Below are positions 15,564 through 24,470 of a stretch of DNA of 42,198 nt, piece after piece. Position 1 is the stretch's first letter. Each line of letters opens with the position of its first letter. The notes beneath the pieces are model-generated. The model was given only the letters and a program-made list of their open reading frames with translations, did no database searches and was not told the origin of the DNA. The stretch covers positions 1-42,198 of IMG/VR virus record IMGVR_UViG_3300042402_002099; one strand, 5' to 3'. This DNA comes from a virus. The position numbers and the translations under genes are program-made.

Positions 15564-16682
15564 TTAATTTATTAAGTGGTGAAAATTATGATTTACATAT
15601 TTTCTATTATGTATTTTATTTAGTTCTTGTAAAAATTCATTAAATAAAGTGTGGTCTTCATTAAATATTTGCAATTCTTTTAAATCTTCTGCAGAATATG
15701 TTCCCCAATCTACTATCTGTCTATAATTTATAGATATTCCCCATTTAAAATTAGAATTTTTAAATATATTAGATATTAATTCGTAAAAATCATACATCTC
15801 TTTGTAATTTTGTTTACTAACAACCATTGAACAAACAAATTCTTCTATTATATGTCCTTGAGTTGATAAAAATTTTAAGTTATTTATCAATCTATCCCAA
15901 TTACCATTTAGTCTTGTTTTATTTTCATAAGTATCTTTAGTAGCTGCATCTATACTAATTTCTATTGTTTTAATGTAAGGAGTTGCTTTCATTTGATTCC
16001 ACAATTTTTCATCTAACAAATTACCATTTGTAATTATTTGCAGTTGTTCTAATTTAGGATATTTTTTTATATCAAAATTAATTAAGTAATCTCTGTATAT
16101 TTTTGAATAAAATGGGTCACCACTTCCAGTAACCATTATTCGTTTTAGCCCACTTGCAAAATTATCTTCGATTGATTTTAATAAATGTAGTTTTGCTTTA
16201 TGTTCTAGTGATTCTAAATCATCATTTGGTATTAAATTAACTCTACAAGATGGACATTTTAAATTACAACTTCTGTCAAATCCAAAAAGTATTTCTTCAG
16301 GAGGTGTTTTATAATTTATAATATCTTCTTCCGTATGTATATTATAAACTTCTCTAAATTCATCTATTTCTTTAAAAAGATATGGTTTTCTACCTGTGTT
16401 GATTAATTCATTTAGTCTTGGACATACTGTATGATTGCAATATTTGTAACTACCATCCAATACCGATTTACGAATATCTTGTGCTTGTGGTGATGTCCAA
16501 TTTCTCATAACATCATCACTCTCATCTATGGGTGACCATTTCTCTCTACCATCTTCGTGGACTCTAATTGTTTGTGGGGCCCAAGAAGGGCAACATACAA
16601 ATTGTGATAACCATTGTACATCACTATACATAAATGGCATTTCACAAACATATTTTTTTAATATATCTTTGTTATCCTCCAC
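15564..16682 (-). CDS. Radical SAM protein, copy 1
   Basis: 372 residues with the canonical iron-sulfur motif C139-x3-C143-x2-C146 (SCNLKCPSC) and the following GSGDPF segment (VTGSGDP), which corresponds to the GGEP-type SAM contact. N-terminal Cys residues (C13, C30/C31, C82, C87) precede the core, as in radical SAM proteins of glycan clusters that start with a C-x2-P-(F/W) segment. The first codon is GTG at 16682, overlapping the TAG of the upstream epimerase; the first ATG is at residue 15 and would cut into the C-x-M-P-F segment, so GTG is preferred. No clear SPASM cysteine cluster is seen at the C-terminus. Substrate unknown. Confidence 0.8.
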   Translation of the reverse strand: MEDNKDILKKYVCEMPFMYSDVQWLSQFVCCPSWAPQTIRVHEDGREKWSPIDESDDVMRNWTSPQAQDIRKSVLDGSYKYCNHTVCPRLNELINTGRKPYLFKEIDEFREVYNIHTEEDIINYKTPPEEILFGFDRSCNLKCPSCRVNLIPNDDLESLEHKAKLHLLKSIEDNFASGLKRIMVTGSGDPFYSKIYRDYLINFDIKKYPKLEQLQIITNGNLLDEKLWNQMKATPYIKTIEISIDAATKDTYENKTRLNGNWDRLINNLKFLSTQGHIIEEFVCSMVVSKQNYKEMYDFYELISNIFKNSNFKWGISINYRQIVDWGTYSAEDLKELQIFNEDHTLFNEFLQELNKIHNRKYVNHNFHHLIN

Positions 16683-17674
16683 TATGGTTTTGAATTTGGA
16701 TTGTATAAGTGTTTATTTGATTTATACCACTCAATCGTTTCTTTTAAAGCCTCTTTTAAGTTTCTCTTTGGTTTCCATCCTAAATCATTAATCTTTTTAG
16801 ATGATAATAATCTAATAGGAATCATTGGTGCTTTATTATTTACATATTCAATTGGATTTGTATTGTTATCCAATTCTTTAATAGTTGCAAGTGTTTCATT
16901 TACTGTAAACCCTTCACCATAACATACATTGAAAATATCATATGTATCGTTATTTTCTGCTACAAAGATAAAACCATCTGCCATATCTTCAACATGTAAT
17001 AAATCTCTTACTTCCGTACCATCACCCCAAACTGGGATTGGATTCAAACCATCTGCTACCTTACGAATGTTTGCAGGTGTAACGTGACATTTTTCAAAAT
17101 CAAATTTATCGTTAGGGCCGAATGCGTTTGAAGGTCTAACAATCAAACATTGCATTGGTTCGTGAATCTGATTAGAAAAGAAATCACATAACATTTCACC
17201 ATATCTTTTCATTCCACCAACTGCTTTGTAAACAGGCAACATTGGTGTAGCATGTACATTGATATCTTCGGTACAAAACTCAGTTCCCATATCAGGGTAA
17301 GTTGTGTTAGATGATATAAATAAAAACTTTCTAACTTTGTTTTTCCAACTTTGTTCCATTAAGTTTACATTCATCTCCACATTCGGAGTAACGTGTAATA
17401 ATGGATTGAATTTGGTATCTAATGCGTTTGAAGTGTTTGCTGCACAATGGAATACTACATCAACATCTTTACTAATCAATTCACAAAACTCTGCATTTTG
17501 TAAATCTCCTTTAATATGTTCTACTTCCGATGTTCCTTCGAAATCGTTTCTCAAATCTCTACTGAATGATGTTGAACGAAGGTTTCTATAACCTTTTTCA
17601 TATAATAACCTTAATAAGTGTGAACCTATAAATCCACTTGCTCCTGTAACTAAAACCTTGTCTGTTTTTTTCAT
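16682..17674 (-). CDS. NAD-dependent epimerase/dehydratase family protein (extended SDR)
   Basis: 330 residues from the ATG at 17674, which places the nucleotide site VLVTGASGFIGSHLL at the N-terminus; the frame is open 28 codons further up but that would overlap the preceding gene and add unrelated residues. FIGS, a D at the end of the second strand region, C-A-A-N (78-80) and the IRLLSSKKINDLGWKP tail are typical of nucleotide-sugar epimerases/4,6-dehydratases. Oddly, the YxxxK catalytic pair is not present: the Lys of GGMKRYGEM (K156) has Val at the tyrosine position. It may bind NAD(H) and sugar but use altered chemistry. Spacing of 5 nt to the upstream gene suggests one transcription unit. 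Confidence 0.8.
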   Translation of the reverse strand: MKKTDKVLVTGASGFIGSHLLRLLYEKGYRNLRSTSFSRDLRNDFEGTSEVEHIKGDLQNAEFCELISKDVDVVFHCAANTSNALDTKFNPLLHVTPNVEMNVNLMEQSWKNKVRKFLFISSNTTYPDMGTEFCTEDINVHATPMLPVYKAVGGMKRYGEMLCDFFSNQIHEPMQCLIVRPSNAFGPNDKFDFEKCHVTPANIRKVADGLNPIPVWGDGTEVRDLLHVEDMADGFIFVAENNDTYDIFNVCYGEGFTVNETLATIKELDNNTNPIEYVNNKAPMIPIRLLSSKKINDLGWKPKRNLKEALKETIEWYKSNKHLYNPNSKP

Positions 17675-17679
17675 ATAAT

Positions 17680-18717
17680 TTATTTTAAAATATCCCAATT
17701 TAATACCACATCTTCTACAAATTTTTTCGTTAGTATAGATGATGTGTGACCATACCAACTTCTTTCTAAATATTTTTTTTGTTCATCTAAATCCATACCA
17801 TTCATTTCTCTCCATAATACTTTTGGTAAATTACCTTCCATATTATAATCAAAATTTCTAATACTCCATTCAATCATGCCACCATATAAATGTAAGGAAT
17901 TTTCTTCAAAAAACCAAAAATATTTTTTAAAGTCTATTTTATCTGCATACGATTTTACATATGAGTTTTCAAATTCCAGTTCTTTTTGTTCCCATGTATC
18001 ACAAATATCTCTATTCTCTATAATACATTCGTAAACAGACTTTTCTTTGGGTGTATGATAATATGGTGGGGTTCTACCTTCATTTAAATATTTTTTGCTG
18101 AAGTTATTATTCATATTAAAGAATTTAATTTTCGTAATTCCATTTACATGAAGAAAATTTAATAACATATTAATATATTCAAACCACTCAAAATATCTTT
18201 CAGTATAAGTCATAACACCATCCAACCATTCAAAAACTACTGGGTCTACATTTATTGGATTATTTGTTTTATTGTATCCTCCCGTTAGGTGAAAGTATCC
18301 ATGTTCGTAGGGTGAGTTTTTATCTTTACCATTGATTAGATAATCCGTTGTATGTGCCCAACTTTCGTCATTTTTTCTATATCTAATTTCAGGATTTACA
18401 GGATGATATTTTTCTGGAGTTATAAAAAATGAATTTCTTATCAATGTGGTAAATTGTGCAACTACCATAATATCTTCAGGTGATATACCTTCTTTTAATA
18501 AGTTTGAAACTTTATAAATTATAGAACGAACAATACTTTTATTATCATGTGTCACCGTTCCATAATTGTGTAAAATATGTGTTTCTTTTAAATAATCTTG
18601 CAACCAATTTGCCCACGTCCAATCTTCAATCGGGTCTCTCTCCCATCTTCTTTCATCACCTATGTTGATTCTAAAATTGTTTGTAAAAGAACAACCCGAT
18701 ACTACTATATGTTTCAT
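17680..18717 (-). CDS. SGNH/GDSL-like protein, copy 1
   Basis: 345 residues beginning MKHIVVSGCSFTNNFRINIG. G-C-S-F-T at the end of the first strand is the block I motif of SGNH hydrolases, with Ser as the expected nucleophile. The second block shows HNYGTVTHDNKSIV (G and N positions), followed by a DIMVVAQFTTLIRN segment. A C-terminal SWYGHTSSILTKKFVEDV supplies a possible catalytic His. Such proteins occur in marine phage and bacterial glycan clusters and may be carbohydrate esterases or O-acetyl transfer enzymes; some may be inactive. One base separates it from the preceding gene of the same kind. Confidence 0.6.
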   Translation of the reverse strand: MKHIVVSGCSFTNNFRINIGDERRWERDPIEDWTWANWLQDYLKETHILHNYGTVTHDNKSIVRSIIYKVSNLLKEGISPEDIMVVAQFTTLIRNSFFITPEKYHPVNPEIRYRKNDESWAHTTDYLINGKDKNSPYEHGYFHLTGGYNKTNNPINVDPVVFEWLDGVMTYTERYFEWFEYINMLLNFLHVNGITKIKFFNMNNNFSKKYLNEGRTPPYYHTPKEKSVYECIIENRDICDTWEQKELEFENSYVKSYADKIDFKKYFWFFEENSLHLYGGMIEWSIRNFDYNMEGNLPKVLWREMNGMDLDEQKKYLERSWYGHTSSILTKKFVEDVVLNWDILK

Positions 18718-18718
18718 T

Positions 18719-19438
18719 TTAAATTAAATTTTTTAAATTATTTTTGTATATTTCATTTAGTTTTTCAAATAATAGGTGGGCCCATCTATTGTGAGATTCT
18801 TTATCTGGATGATTATTTAACAATGTATCCGTATAACCACCGAATGATTTATTTAAAAAGCAGTGGCCATTATCATAAACGGAATTAATTATACATCTAT
18901 CCCAACCAAAAAAATGTAAATGATTATAACCAAAGTGTTCTAAGTAAGTGTATAGTGCATTTATATAATTTATAGTAGTATTTTTTTGGTATTCTTCTTG
19001 TAAAAAAGAAACAATATATTCATCCAATGCTTTTTTATTTTTGGATTCAAGTTCTATTCTATCGTTATGCAAATCATGGTTCATATATTGATTTTGAACA
19101 TTTAAATTTTTGCCTTGTCTAAGTATGGTTTTATCTTGATAGGCGTGAAATGAATTTGGAAGATAATGATACCATTCTTTATCATTAAACATTACAGGTA
19201 ATTCTTTTCTATTGTAATGAGTCCATTGAATTATAATAATGTCATCACTTTGTAATGTATTTGAATTAATTAATTCAAAAACTTTCCTAAAAATATAATC
19301 ATTTGATGCACCACATGCTCCAAAATTAAAATATTCTAAATTTAATTTTTCTGCTAGCTGGTGTGCATAACATTCCGTTCTCATGTTTTCCAATTCTTGT
19401 CCTTCTGTAAATGAACATCCTATTGTAAATAATTTCAT
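18719..19438 (-). CDS. SGNH/GDSL-like protein, copy 2
   Basis: 239 residues starting MKLFTIGCSFTEGQELENMR, with block I GCSFTEG, block II FNFGACGASNDYI (Gly and Asn for the oxyanion hole), a conserved IIIIQWTHYNR segment, and a C-terminal HPDKESHNRWAHLLFEKL that fits the D-x-x-H block V. All four SGNH elements are therefore visible, so this copy is the most likely of the three to be an active esterase-type enzyme. It overlaps the upstream epimerase start/stop by a single base (TAATG). The target could be acetyl or other acyl groups on glycans. Confidence 0.7.
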   Translation of the reverse strand: MKLFTIGCSFTEGQELENMRTECYAHQLAEKLNLEYFNFGACGASNDYIFRKVFELINSNTLQSDDIIIIQWTHYNRKELPVMFNDKEWYHYLPNSFHAYQDKTILRQGKNLNVQNQYMNHDLHNDRIELESKNKKALDEYIVSFLQEEYQKNTTINYINALYTYLEHFGYNHLHFFGWDRCIINSVYDNGHCFLNKSFGGYTDTLLNNHPDKESHNRWAHLLFEKLNEIYKNNLKNLI

Positions 19439-20436
19439 TATAATCTACTTTTATATTCTTTAATAGATTGTTTAATACCCTCCTTTAATGTAGTTTTTGG
19501 AAGAATACCATATTCTTTTTGTTTTTTTGCACCCAAACATCTAATTGGGTCACCATTTGTTTTACTCTCATCCCAAACAATATTTTTAGTTTTACCAGTA
19601 ATTTCGGTATAACATTCAACAATAGTTTCAATTGTCTCTTTAATTGTCACTGCCTCTGCACATCCAAAATTAATAATATCACTAACTTCTTTTTTAACTA
19701 CATCTATTGAAGCTTGTGCAACATCATCACCAAATACAAAATCTCTACGAGATGAACCATTGCCCCAACACACCATATCATCACCTTCTACATTGAATAA
19801 TTTCCAAATATTAGAACTGATTACTGTTGCGTCTTGTGCAAAGTTATCATTGATACCATAAATGTTTGAAGGTCTAATAACGGTATAGTTTTTCCAACCA
19901 TACTGAACTCTTAAAGAATCCAAAGTAAGTTCTCCCATTCTTTTTGTCCAACCCGGATGCCAATCTAAACGAGATGGAGTTGATGCCCAAGTTTCTTCTT
20001 GTGACCAAGTATCTTCTTCGTTCATTACTTCTGCCGGCTTATAAACTCCAACCGATGAAAGATAAACAAACCAATCAACTTTAGCATCAAAAGATGCTTT
20101 AATCATATTTGTATTAAACATTAACATTGGGAATAAATAATCTGCAGGTTGTGTTGATGACCTAGCGGGTGAGCCTTTTACTCCGGCTATGTGTAATACG
20201 ATATCAATCTTATCCATTGTAAATAAATTTTCACAATGAGAAAGATATGTTAAATCCGTCTTAACTAATTCTAATCTATCTTGGTATTGACCTTTTAGAA
20301 AGTTTAAATTTTCACTAAATCTTAAGTCTACCGCATATACTTTTGCAGCACCTTCTTCTAAACATTTTTTAACTGCCGGTAGACCAACTAGTCCGTTTGC
20401 TCCGGTTACAATAATTTTTTTTCCTGTGAGTTCCAT
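19438..20436 (-). CDS. NAD-dependent epimerase/dehydratase family protein without catalytic Tyr
   Basis: 332 residues. IIVTGANGLVGLPAV (8-22) is the Rossmann dinucleotide site, DLRF (37-40) ends strand 2, LHIAGVKGSP (81-90) replaces the usual NAA region, and VYLSSVGVY (124-132) is the active-site strand with Ser. The expected Tyr of YxxxK is Pro161 in HPGWTKRMGEL, with K165 kept. Downstream VIRPSNIYGINDNFA and GNGSSRRDFVFGDDVA are typical of GDP- or dTDP-sugar dehydratase/epimerase folds. The protein may be a C4/C3 keto-sugar reductase or epimerase with altered catalysis. The same substitution type is seen in the neighbour at 16682-17674. Confidence 0.8.
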   Translation of the reverse strand: MELTGKKIIVTGANGLVGLPAVKKCLEEGAAKVYAVDLRFSENLNFLKGQYQDRLELVKTDLTYLSHCENLFTMDKIDIVLHIAGVKGSPARSSTQPADYLFPMLMFNTNMIKASFDAKVDWFVYLSSVGVYKPAEVMNEEDTWSQEETWASTPSRLDWHPGWTKRMGELTLDSLRVQYGWKNYTVIRPSNIYGINDNFAQDATVISSNIWKLFNVEGDDMVCWGNGSSRRDFVFGDDVAQASIDVVKKEVSDIINFGCAEAVTIKETIETIVECYTEITGKTKNIVWDESKTNGDPIRCLGAKKQKEYGILPKTTLKEGIKQSIKEYKSRL

Positions 20437-20440
20437 AGTT

Positions 20441-21832
20441 TTATTTTTCGTAATCTAATTTTATTTTTTCAAATATCTCTTCAAAACATTCATAGTTTTT
20501 AAATGAATACATATGTTTTTGATTGTATAATAATATATCTTTTATAGAATAATACCAATTGTGTATTTCTTCAATTGATTTGTTTTTTAATTTTTCAATT
20601 TCAATTTCAATCTTTTTTATTCTTTCTTTTGGGTCTATTTCTAAATCGTAGCTTTCATCTATAAATGGTTCAAATGATTTAAATCCTAATCTTTTTAATT
20701 CATGAATAGTTCTATAATCTCCCAAAACAATAAATGGTTGCAAGTTTGAAAGTGGTTTAAATATTTTTTCAGATAAAAATACATTTCTACCAAAGAAAGT
20801 TTCAGTAACTAAATTTATGTAAGTATCAGTATACCAATCTTTCATATTATTGGTTGCACCAAAATTAGTTTTTTCATTTGGTGAAAGGTGATGTGTATCT
20901 AATTCATATGGTAATATATCAACTATTTTTTGTATATATTCTTCTTTTGGATTTTGAATTATTTTTGATATATGTGATATTAAATCATCTTTGTTTGTTT
21001 TTTGTATAAAGGAAAATTTGCCCTCATTCAATAAATCATATTTTATTGCAAAATAGGCCATGGATACTCTGTGTTCCTTTGTCATTGTTTTGTTATTACA
21101 CAAAAATTTATATGGTCTGATTTCATTTTCATCCAAATCGGATGCATCCACTAATTCACAAATATATCCCAAATTACCAATGGTTGGAAATGATAACATC
21201 ATATCCGCATATCCTTTTATAAAAAGATGGCCATTATATATTTTTATTTTACTTTCCGGATGTTTTTCATAATATTCTTGAAAATTACTTCCACCTAAAA
21301 TTATAATATTAGAACCATCTATTCCCAATTGATTCATTTGTGTTTCGAATTGTTTTATATTATAATCATCGTATAATGGGTCGTGAATTATGCTTATTAA
21401 AATTTTTATTTTACCACTTCTACAACCATCTAATATTTCAGTTGGTATTATATCTCTTAAATACCATTTATATTTTTCACCATTTAATTCAAATCCATTA
21501 TGATTATTAATTGCACCCAATGTGTCTTTTACTTCAATAGGATAGATGTATGTAAAATCATCTTCTTGTATTTGATTTAATGATATTATATTTTTTGGAA
21601 AATTTCTATCAATATAATTTATTAACTCCGAATGGTCAAATTTTATGCCCTTTTCGTTTTCACTATATTGTAATATTTTATAATAATCTATATTAAGATT
21701 ATTCTTATGAATATGCTGAATAAATTCTCTAATAACTGGATGAATAGCATTGCCAAATGGTTTTCTTTCTCCATGATGGATAAACCAATCCGTATAAATA
21801 AACTTAAATTTAGAACCCTGCATATTTTCCAT
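20441..21832 (-). CDS. Fucosyltransferase-like glycosyltransferase, copy 2
   Basis: 463 residues, ATG at 21832. The C-terminal portion LVTETFFGRNVFLSEKIFKP then LQPFIVLGDYRTIHELKRLG and FEPFIDESYD aligns closely with the protein at 13466-14887 (LSEKIWKP, PFILAG, HPYIDESYD, and the following I-E-I-x-K-x-x-N-K-S helix), so the two are clear paralogues. The N-terminal half diverges, which suggests a different acceptor. Predicted as a GT-B enzyme with a GT10-like donor site. It follows the COG5610-like gene with a short spacer. Composition is very A/T-rich. Confidence 0.65.
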   Translation of the reverse strand: MENMQGSKFKFIYTDWFIHHGERKPFGNAIHPVIREFIQHIHKNNLNIDYYKILQYSENEKGIKFDHSELINYIDRNFPKNIISLNQIQEDDFTYIYPIEVKDTLGAINNHNGFELNGEKYKWYLRDIIPTEILDGCRSGKIKILISIIHDPLYDDYNIKQFETQMNQLGIDGSNIIILGGSNFQEYYEKHPESKIKIYNGHLFIKGYADMMLSFPTIGNLGYICELVDASDLDENEIRPYKFLCNNKTMTKEHRVSMAYFAIKYDLLNEGKFSFIQKTNKDDLISHISKIIQNPKEEYIQKIVDILPYELDTHHLSPNEKTNFGATNNMKDWYTDTYINLVTETFFGRNVFLSEKIFKPLSNLQPFIVLGDYRTIHELKRLGFKSFEPFIDESYDLEIDPKERIKKIEIEIEKLKNKSIEEIHNWYYSIKDILLYNQKHMYSFKNYECFEEIFEKIKLDYEK

Positions 21833-21837
21833 AACAA

Positions 21838-22830
21838 TTATTGTCTTACTATTTTTTTGACACTATCTCTTACATAATAATTATCGTGAAAAAAAATATC
21901 AAATAACTTTTCATTTTTAATAAAACCATCTTTACACATTAAATCAAAAAGATAATCGGAGTATTCGTATGATACGGATGTTTCATCAAAATTAACAACA
22001 AACATATCATTTATAAATAATTTTATACCATTTATAATTTTTATCTTTTCTTCAAAATGGTGATTATCTTCATCTATTTTTTCGTTTATAAAATTACCAT
22101 CTACAATATCAATATATGAACCAACTTTATCGGTAAAAATGGATTCAAAGAATATTATGTTTTTTTGAAAATTGGTTTTATTAAAATCATATAACCCAAC
22201 TACATCTAATAAATTTTCATTTCCTTTGTAATTTATATATCTACCACTTACATATAGACCAAAGGCTTTTTGTAAATTATATTGTGTTGTACCCTGATAT
22301 CCACTATCAATCATTACTATATTATTATGATTTACTATTGTATTATTTATATACTTACCGTAGTCATTTCTAACTCTTTTTGCATTATTTAAAATCGATT
22401 CAACATATTCATCTATATTTGGAATTTCTGTTTTAGTATCTATATTATCATTTTTATCACATTCTATTCCGAATCTATCTTTCATTAAATTTGATAAAAT
22501 TCCTGAATATCTATGTGAGTCAAATGTTTTGTAAATATCTTCATTGGTAAAAAGTGATGCAATAGACGATATCTTTCTAGATGTTTTAAAATATACTCCC
22601 GTTGGTAAGTTATATTTTATTTTGAATAATTCATAAATATCTTTTAAAAAATACCCTTCTCTAGAATTAAACAATATGAGGTCACTTCCTTTTACTTCGA
22701 ATTTTAACCAAATAAAAAAATTGAATAGTAGTGGCCCAAAAAAAATATAACCCAATTCTTCAAATGAGTTTGGGTTTTGTAAAGCTTTATCTTTTAATAA
22801 TAATTTAGTATAATGGTCTATTGATTTCAT
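21838..22830 (-). CDS. COG5610-like HAD-related protein of polysaccharide clusters
   Basis: 330 residues. The segments GYIFFGPLLFNFFIWLK, SDLILFNSREGYFLKDIYEL, VYFKTSRKISSIASLF and IVMIDSGYQGTTQYNLQKAFG match, by recollection, the COG5610 family (predicted HAD-superfamily proteins) often seen in O-antigen and capsule gene clusters. The F-x-x-R-E-G-Y-x-L and D-x-G-(W/Y)-Q-G-T-x-Q motifs are its signature. The first nucleophile Asp of standard HAD enzymes is not obvious. Biochemical role unsettled; presumably in glycan assembly. The ATG at 22830 overlaps the stop of the upstream HAD phosphatase by one base. Confidence 0.6.
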   Translation of the reverse strand: MKSIDHYTKLLLKDKALQNPNSFEELGYIFFGPLLFNFFIWLKFEVKGSDLILFNSREGYFLKDIYELFKIKYNLPTGVYFKTSRKISSIASLFTNEDIYKTFDSHRYSGILSNLMKDRFGIECDKNDNIDTKTEIPNIDEYVESILNNAKRVRNDYGKYINNTIVNHNNIVMIDSGYQGTTQYNLQKAFGLYVSGRYINYKGNENLLDVVGLYDFNKTNFQKNIIFFESIFTDKVGSYIDIVDGNFINEKIDEDNHHFEEKIKIINGIKLFINDMFVVNFDETSVSYEYSDYLFDLMCKDGFIKNEKLFDIFFHDNYYVRDSVKKIVRQ

Positions 22831-23267
22831 TATATCACAAAAACTTTAAAACTGGTTATTCCTAAATCAACCCAAACATCTATTATTCGTTGGTCATCAT
22901 CATATGCACAAAATACATTTTCTTTTATTTCATTTTCATATATTTTTCTTTTAAAAACAGGTGCTTTTAAAAAATTATCTTCCCAACTTCTCATATATAA
23001 TTTATCGTATGGTATATTGTATTTTTGTAACCACTCTTTTGTTACCTTTCTTGTAGATTCTGGTCTGCCTGTTAGTATGATAACTTCAAAACCATTTTCT
23101 TTATAATTTTTTGCCAATTCAATCATTGGTAAATTTGGTTTGTCTTTTATAAGATTTTCAGGTGCATGGACAAAATCCCAATCGGTTTTTCCGTTTTCTT
23201 TTTCAGATAATTTAAATCTATCGGTGGCGATTGACAATGTATTATCTATATCAATTATTACTTTCAT
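22830..23267 (-). CDS. HAD phosphatase resembling the T4 Pnk 3'-phosphatase domain
   Basis: 145 residues: D6-I-D-N-T-L supplies the HAD nucleophile motif I (DxDxT), ILTGRPESTR is motif II, KRKIYENEI gives the motif III Lys, and CAYDDDQRIIDVWVDLGI is motif IV. The D-D-x-x-x-x-x-x-x-W-x-x-x-G-I ending is very like that of the T4 polynucleotide kinase phosphatase domain, but there is no kinase half. In this context it might dephosphorylate a sugar phosphate or nucleotide instead of RNA ends. It overlaps the upstream radical SAM gene by 4 nt (ATGA). Confidence 0.75.
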   Translation of the reverse strand: MKVIIDIDNTLSIATDRFKLSEKENGKTDWDFVHAPENLIKDKPNLPMIELAKNYKENGFEVIILTGRPESTRKVTKEWLQKYNIPYDKLYMRSWEDNFLKAPVFKRKIYENEIKENVFCAYDDDQRIIDVWVDLGITSFKVFVI

Positions 23268-24469
23268 AAATCTCTTAAACCTTGTTTTTCATAACTTACT
23301 GGTACTTTTATTCCAGTATTACATCCATTACAATTATCACAAAATGTAATATATCCTAAATCGGTATAACCTAAGTCAAATTTAATTAAATCTTCTTTTG
23401 ATACATCTTTTAAACCAACATAATCATTATCATTTAATGGAAATAATTTTGTTAATACCGCTGATGTATTTAAATGACAATAATAAAACTTACCATCGTT
23501 CAAACCTCTGAATGGTGCCGTACAACTATCAAAGTGCTTAATTAACGTATCCGTTTCTAAATTCTTTTTAATTCTTAAATCACCAAAATCATACCATTCA
23601 ATTTCAGTTCGAACATAATGATTTATATTTTCGGTTTTATAAGTTTCCAATACTTTTGAAACTTTTGATTTTATATTTTCTAATTTATCGGTATAGTCAC
23701 TAATACTTAAAATAATATCATTACTTTTTAATAAGTCTAATATACTTTGTTTTGGTTTTATTGTACCATTTGTTGTGATTATTAATTTGTCAATTTTACT
23801 TATATAATTTGTAAGAACATAACGAATAACATCTTCTATGTGTGGATATAAAAATGGTTCACCACCTACTAAATGAAATACACTAACATAATCTACTTTG
23901 TTAAAAAATAAATCAATGTCGGATTTTATTATTTCTAAATCTCTATGGTTTGGTGAAACAAAATGTGGCATAAACATATTACAATGAGAACATGCTAATG
24001 TACATTTTTCCGTAACCAATACATCCGTTTGAAATATGTGAACTTTGTTTTCATATTTGAGTGGCCAGATAGATGCTATATTTTTATACCAAGTATATTG
24101 AATATTATGTTTTTCTAAATACTCTTTATAAAATTGTCTATAAACATCGGTTGTTATAATAACTTGTTCATTTTTAGTTACATCAAAGTCATCAATATGA
24201 ATTAATTTTAAATCCGTTCTATTGGTTTTAATATCTTTTGATTGTCTGAAAAATTTACTAATTTCATTTATACTATCCAATGTTGTAGTATCCTTTATAT
24301 TATGGTCTACAATATATTTAATTTTTAATTTTTTATCACCCATTAGTAAGTCTAAACTTCTAATGAATTGGACGCACTCTTTACTTGCACCAAATAAAAC
24401 ATACTCGGTTTCTATATCCCAATCAGATATAAATCTGTCAAAATTATCTTTTGTTGGATTATATAACAT
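23264..24469 (-). CDS. Radical SAM/SPASM-like protein with N-terminal Rossmann-like region, copy 2
   Basis: 401 residues. The first about 135 residues (YVLFGASKECVQFI, then KIKYIVDHN) look like a Rossmann-type domain. The radical SAM core follows with C156-x3-C160-x2-C163 (EKCTLACSHC) and VFHLVGGEPFLYPHIEDV as the GGEP SAM-contact motif. C-terminal C377, C380 and C383 (CDNCNGC) suggest an auxiliary iron-sulfur cluster of the SPASM/twitch type. Such proteins occur in bacterial glycan clusters, where dehydration, epimerisation or methyl transfer on sugars are possible reactions. It ends with a 4-base overlap with the HAD phosphatase. Substrate unknown. Confidence 0.82.
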   Translation of the reverse strand: MLYNPTKDNFDRFISDWDIETEYVLFGASKECVQFIRSLDLLMGDKKLKIKYIVDHNIKDTTTLDSINEISKFFRQSKDIKTNRTDLKLIHIDDFDVTKNEQVIITTDVYRQFYKEYLEKHNIQYTWYKNIASIWPLKYENKVHIFQTDVLVTEKCTLACSHCNMFMPHFVSPNHRDLEIIKSDIDLFFNKVDYVSVFHLVGGEPFLYPHIEDVIRYVLTNYISKIDKLIITTNGTIKPKQSILDLLKSNDIILSISDYTDKLENIKSKVSKVLETYKTENINHYVRTEIEWYDFGDLRIKKNLETDTLIKHFDSCTAPFRGLNDGKFYYCHLNTSAVLTKLFPLNDNDYVGLKDVSKEDLIKFDLGYTDLGYITFCDNCNGCNTGIKVPVSYEKQGLRDL

Positions 24470-24470
24470 A

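Noticed and set aside
17675-17758. 28-codon N-terminal extension of the epimerase gene at 16682
   Set aside because: It overlaps the preceding gene and is unlike SDR proteins; ATG at 17674 places the Rossmann motif properly at the N-terminus.
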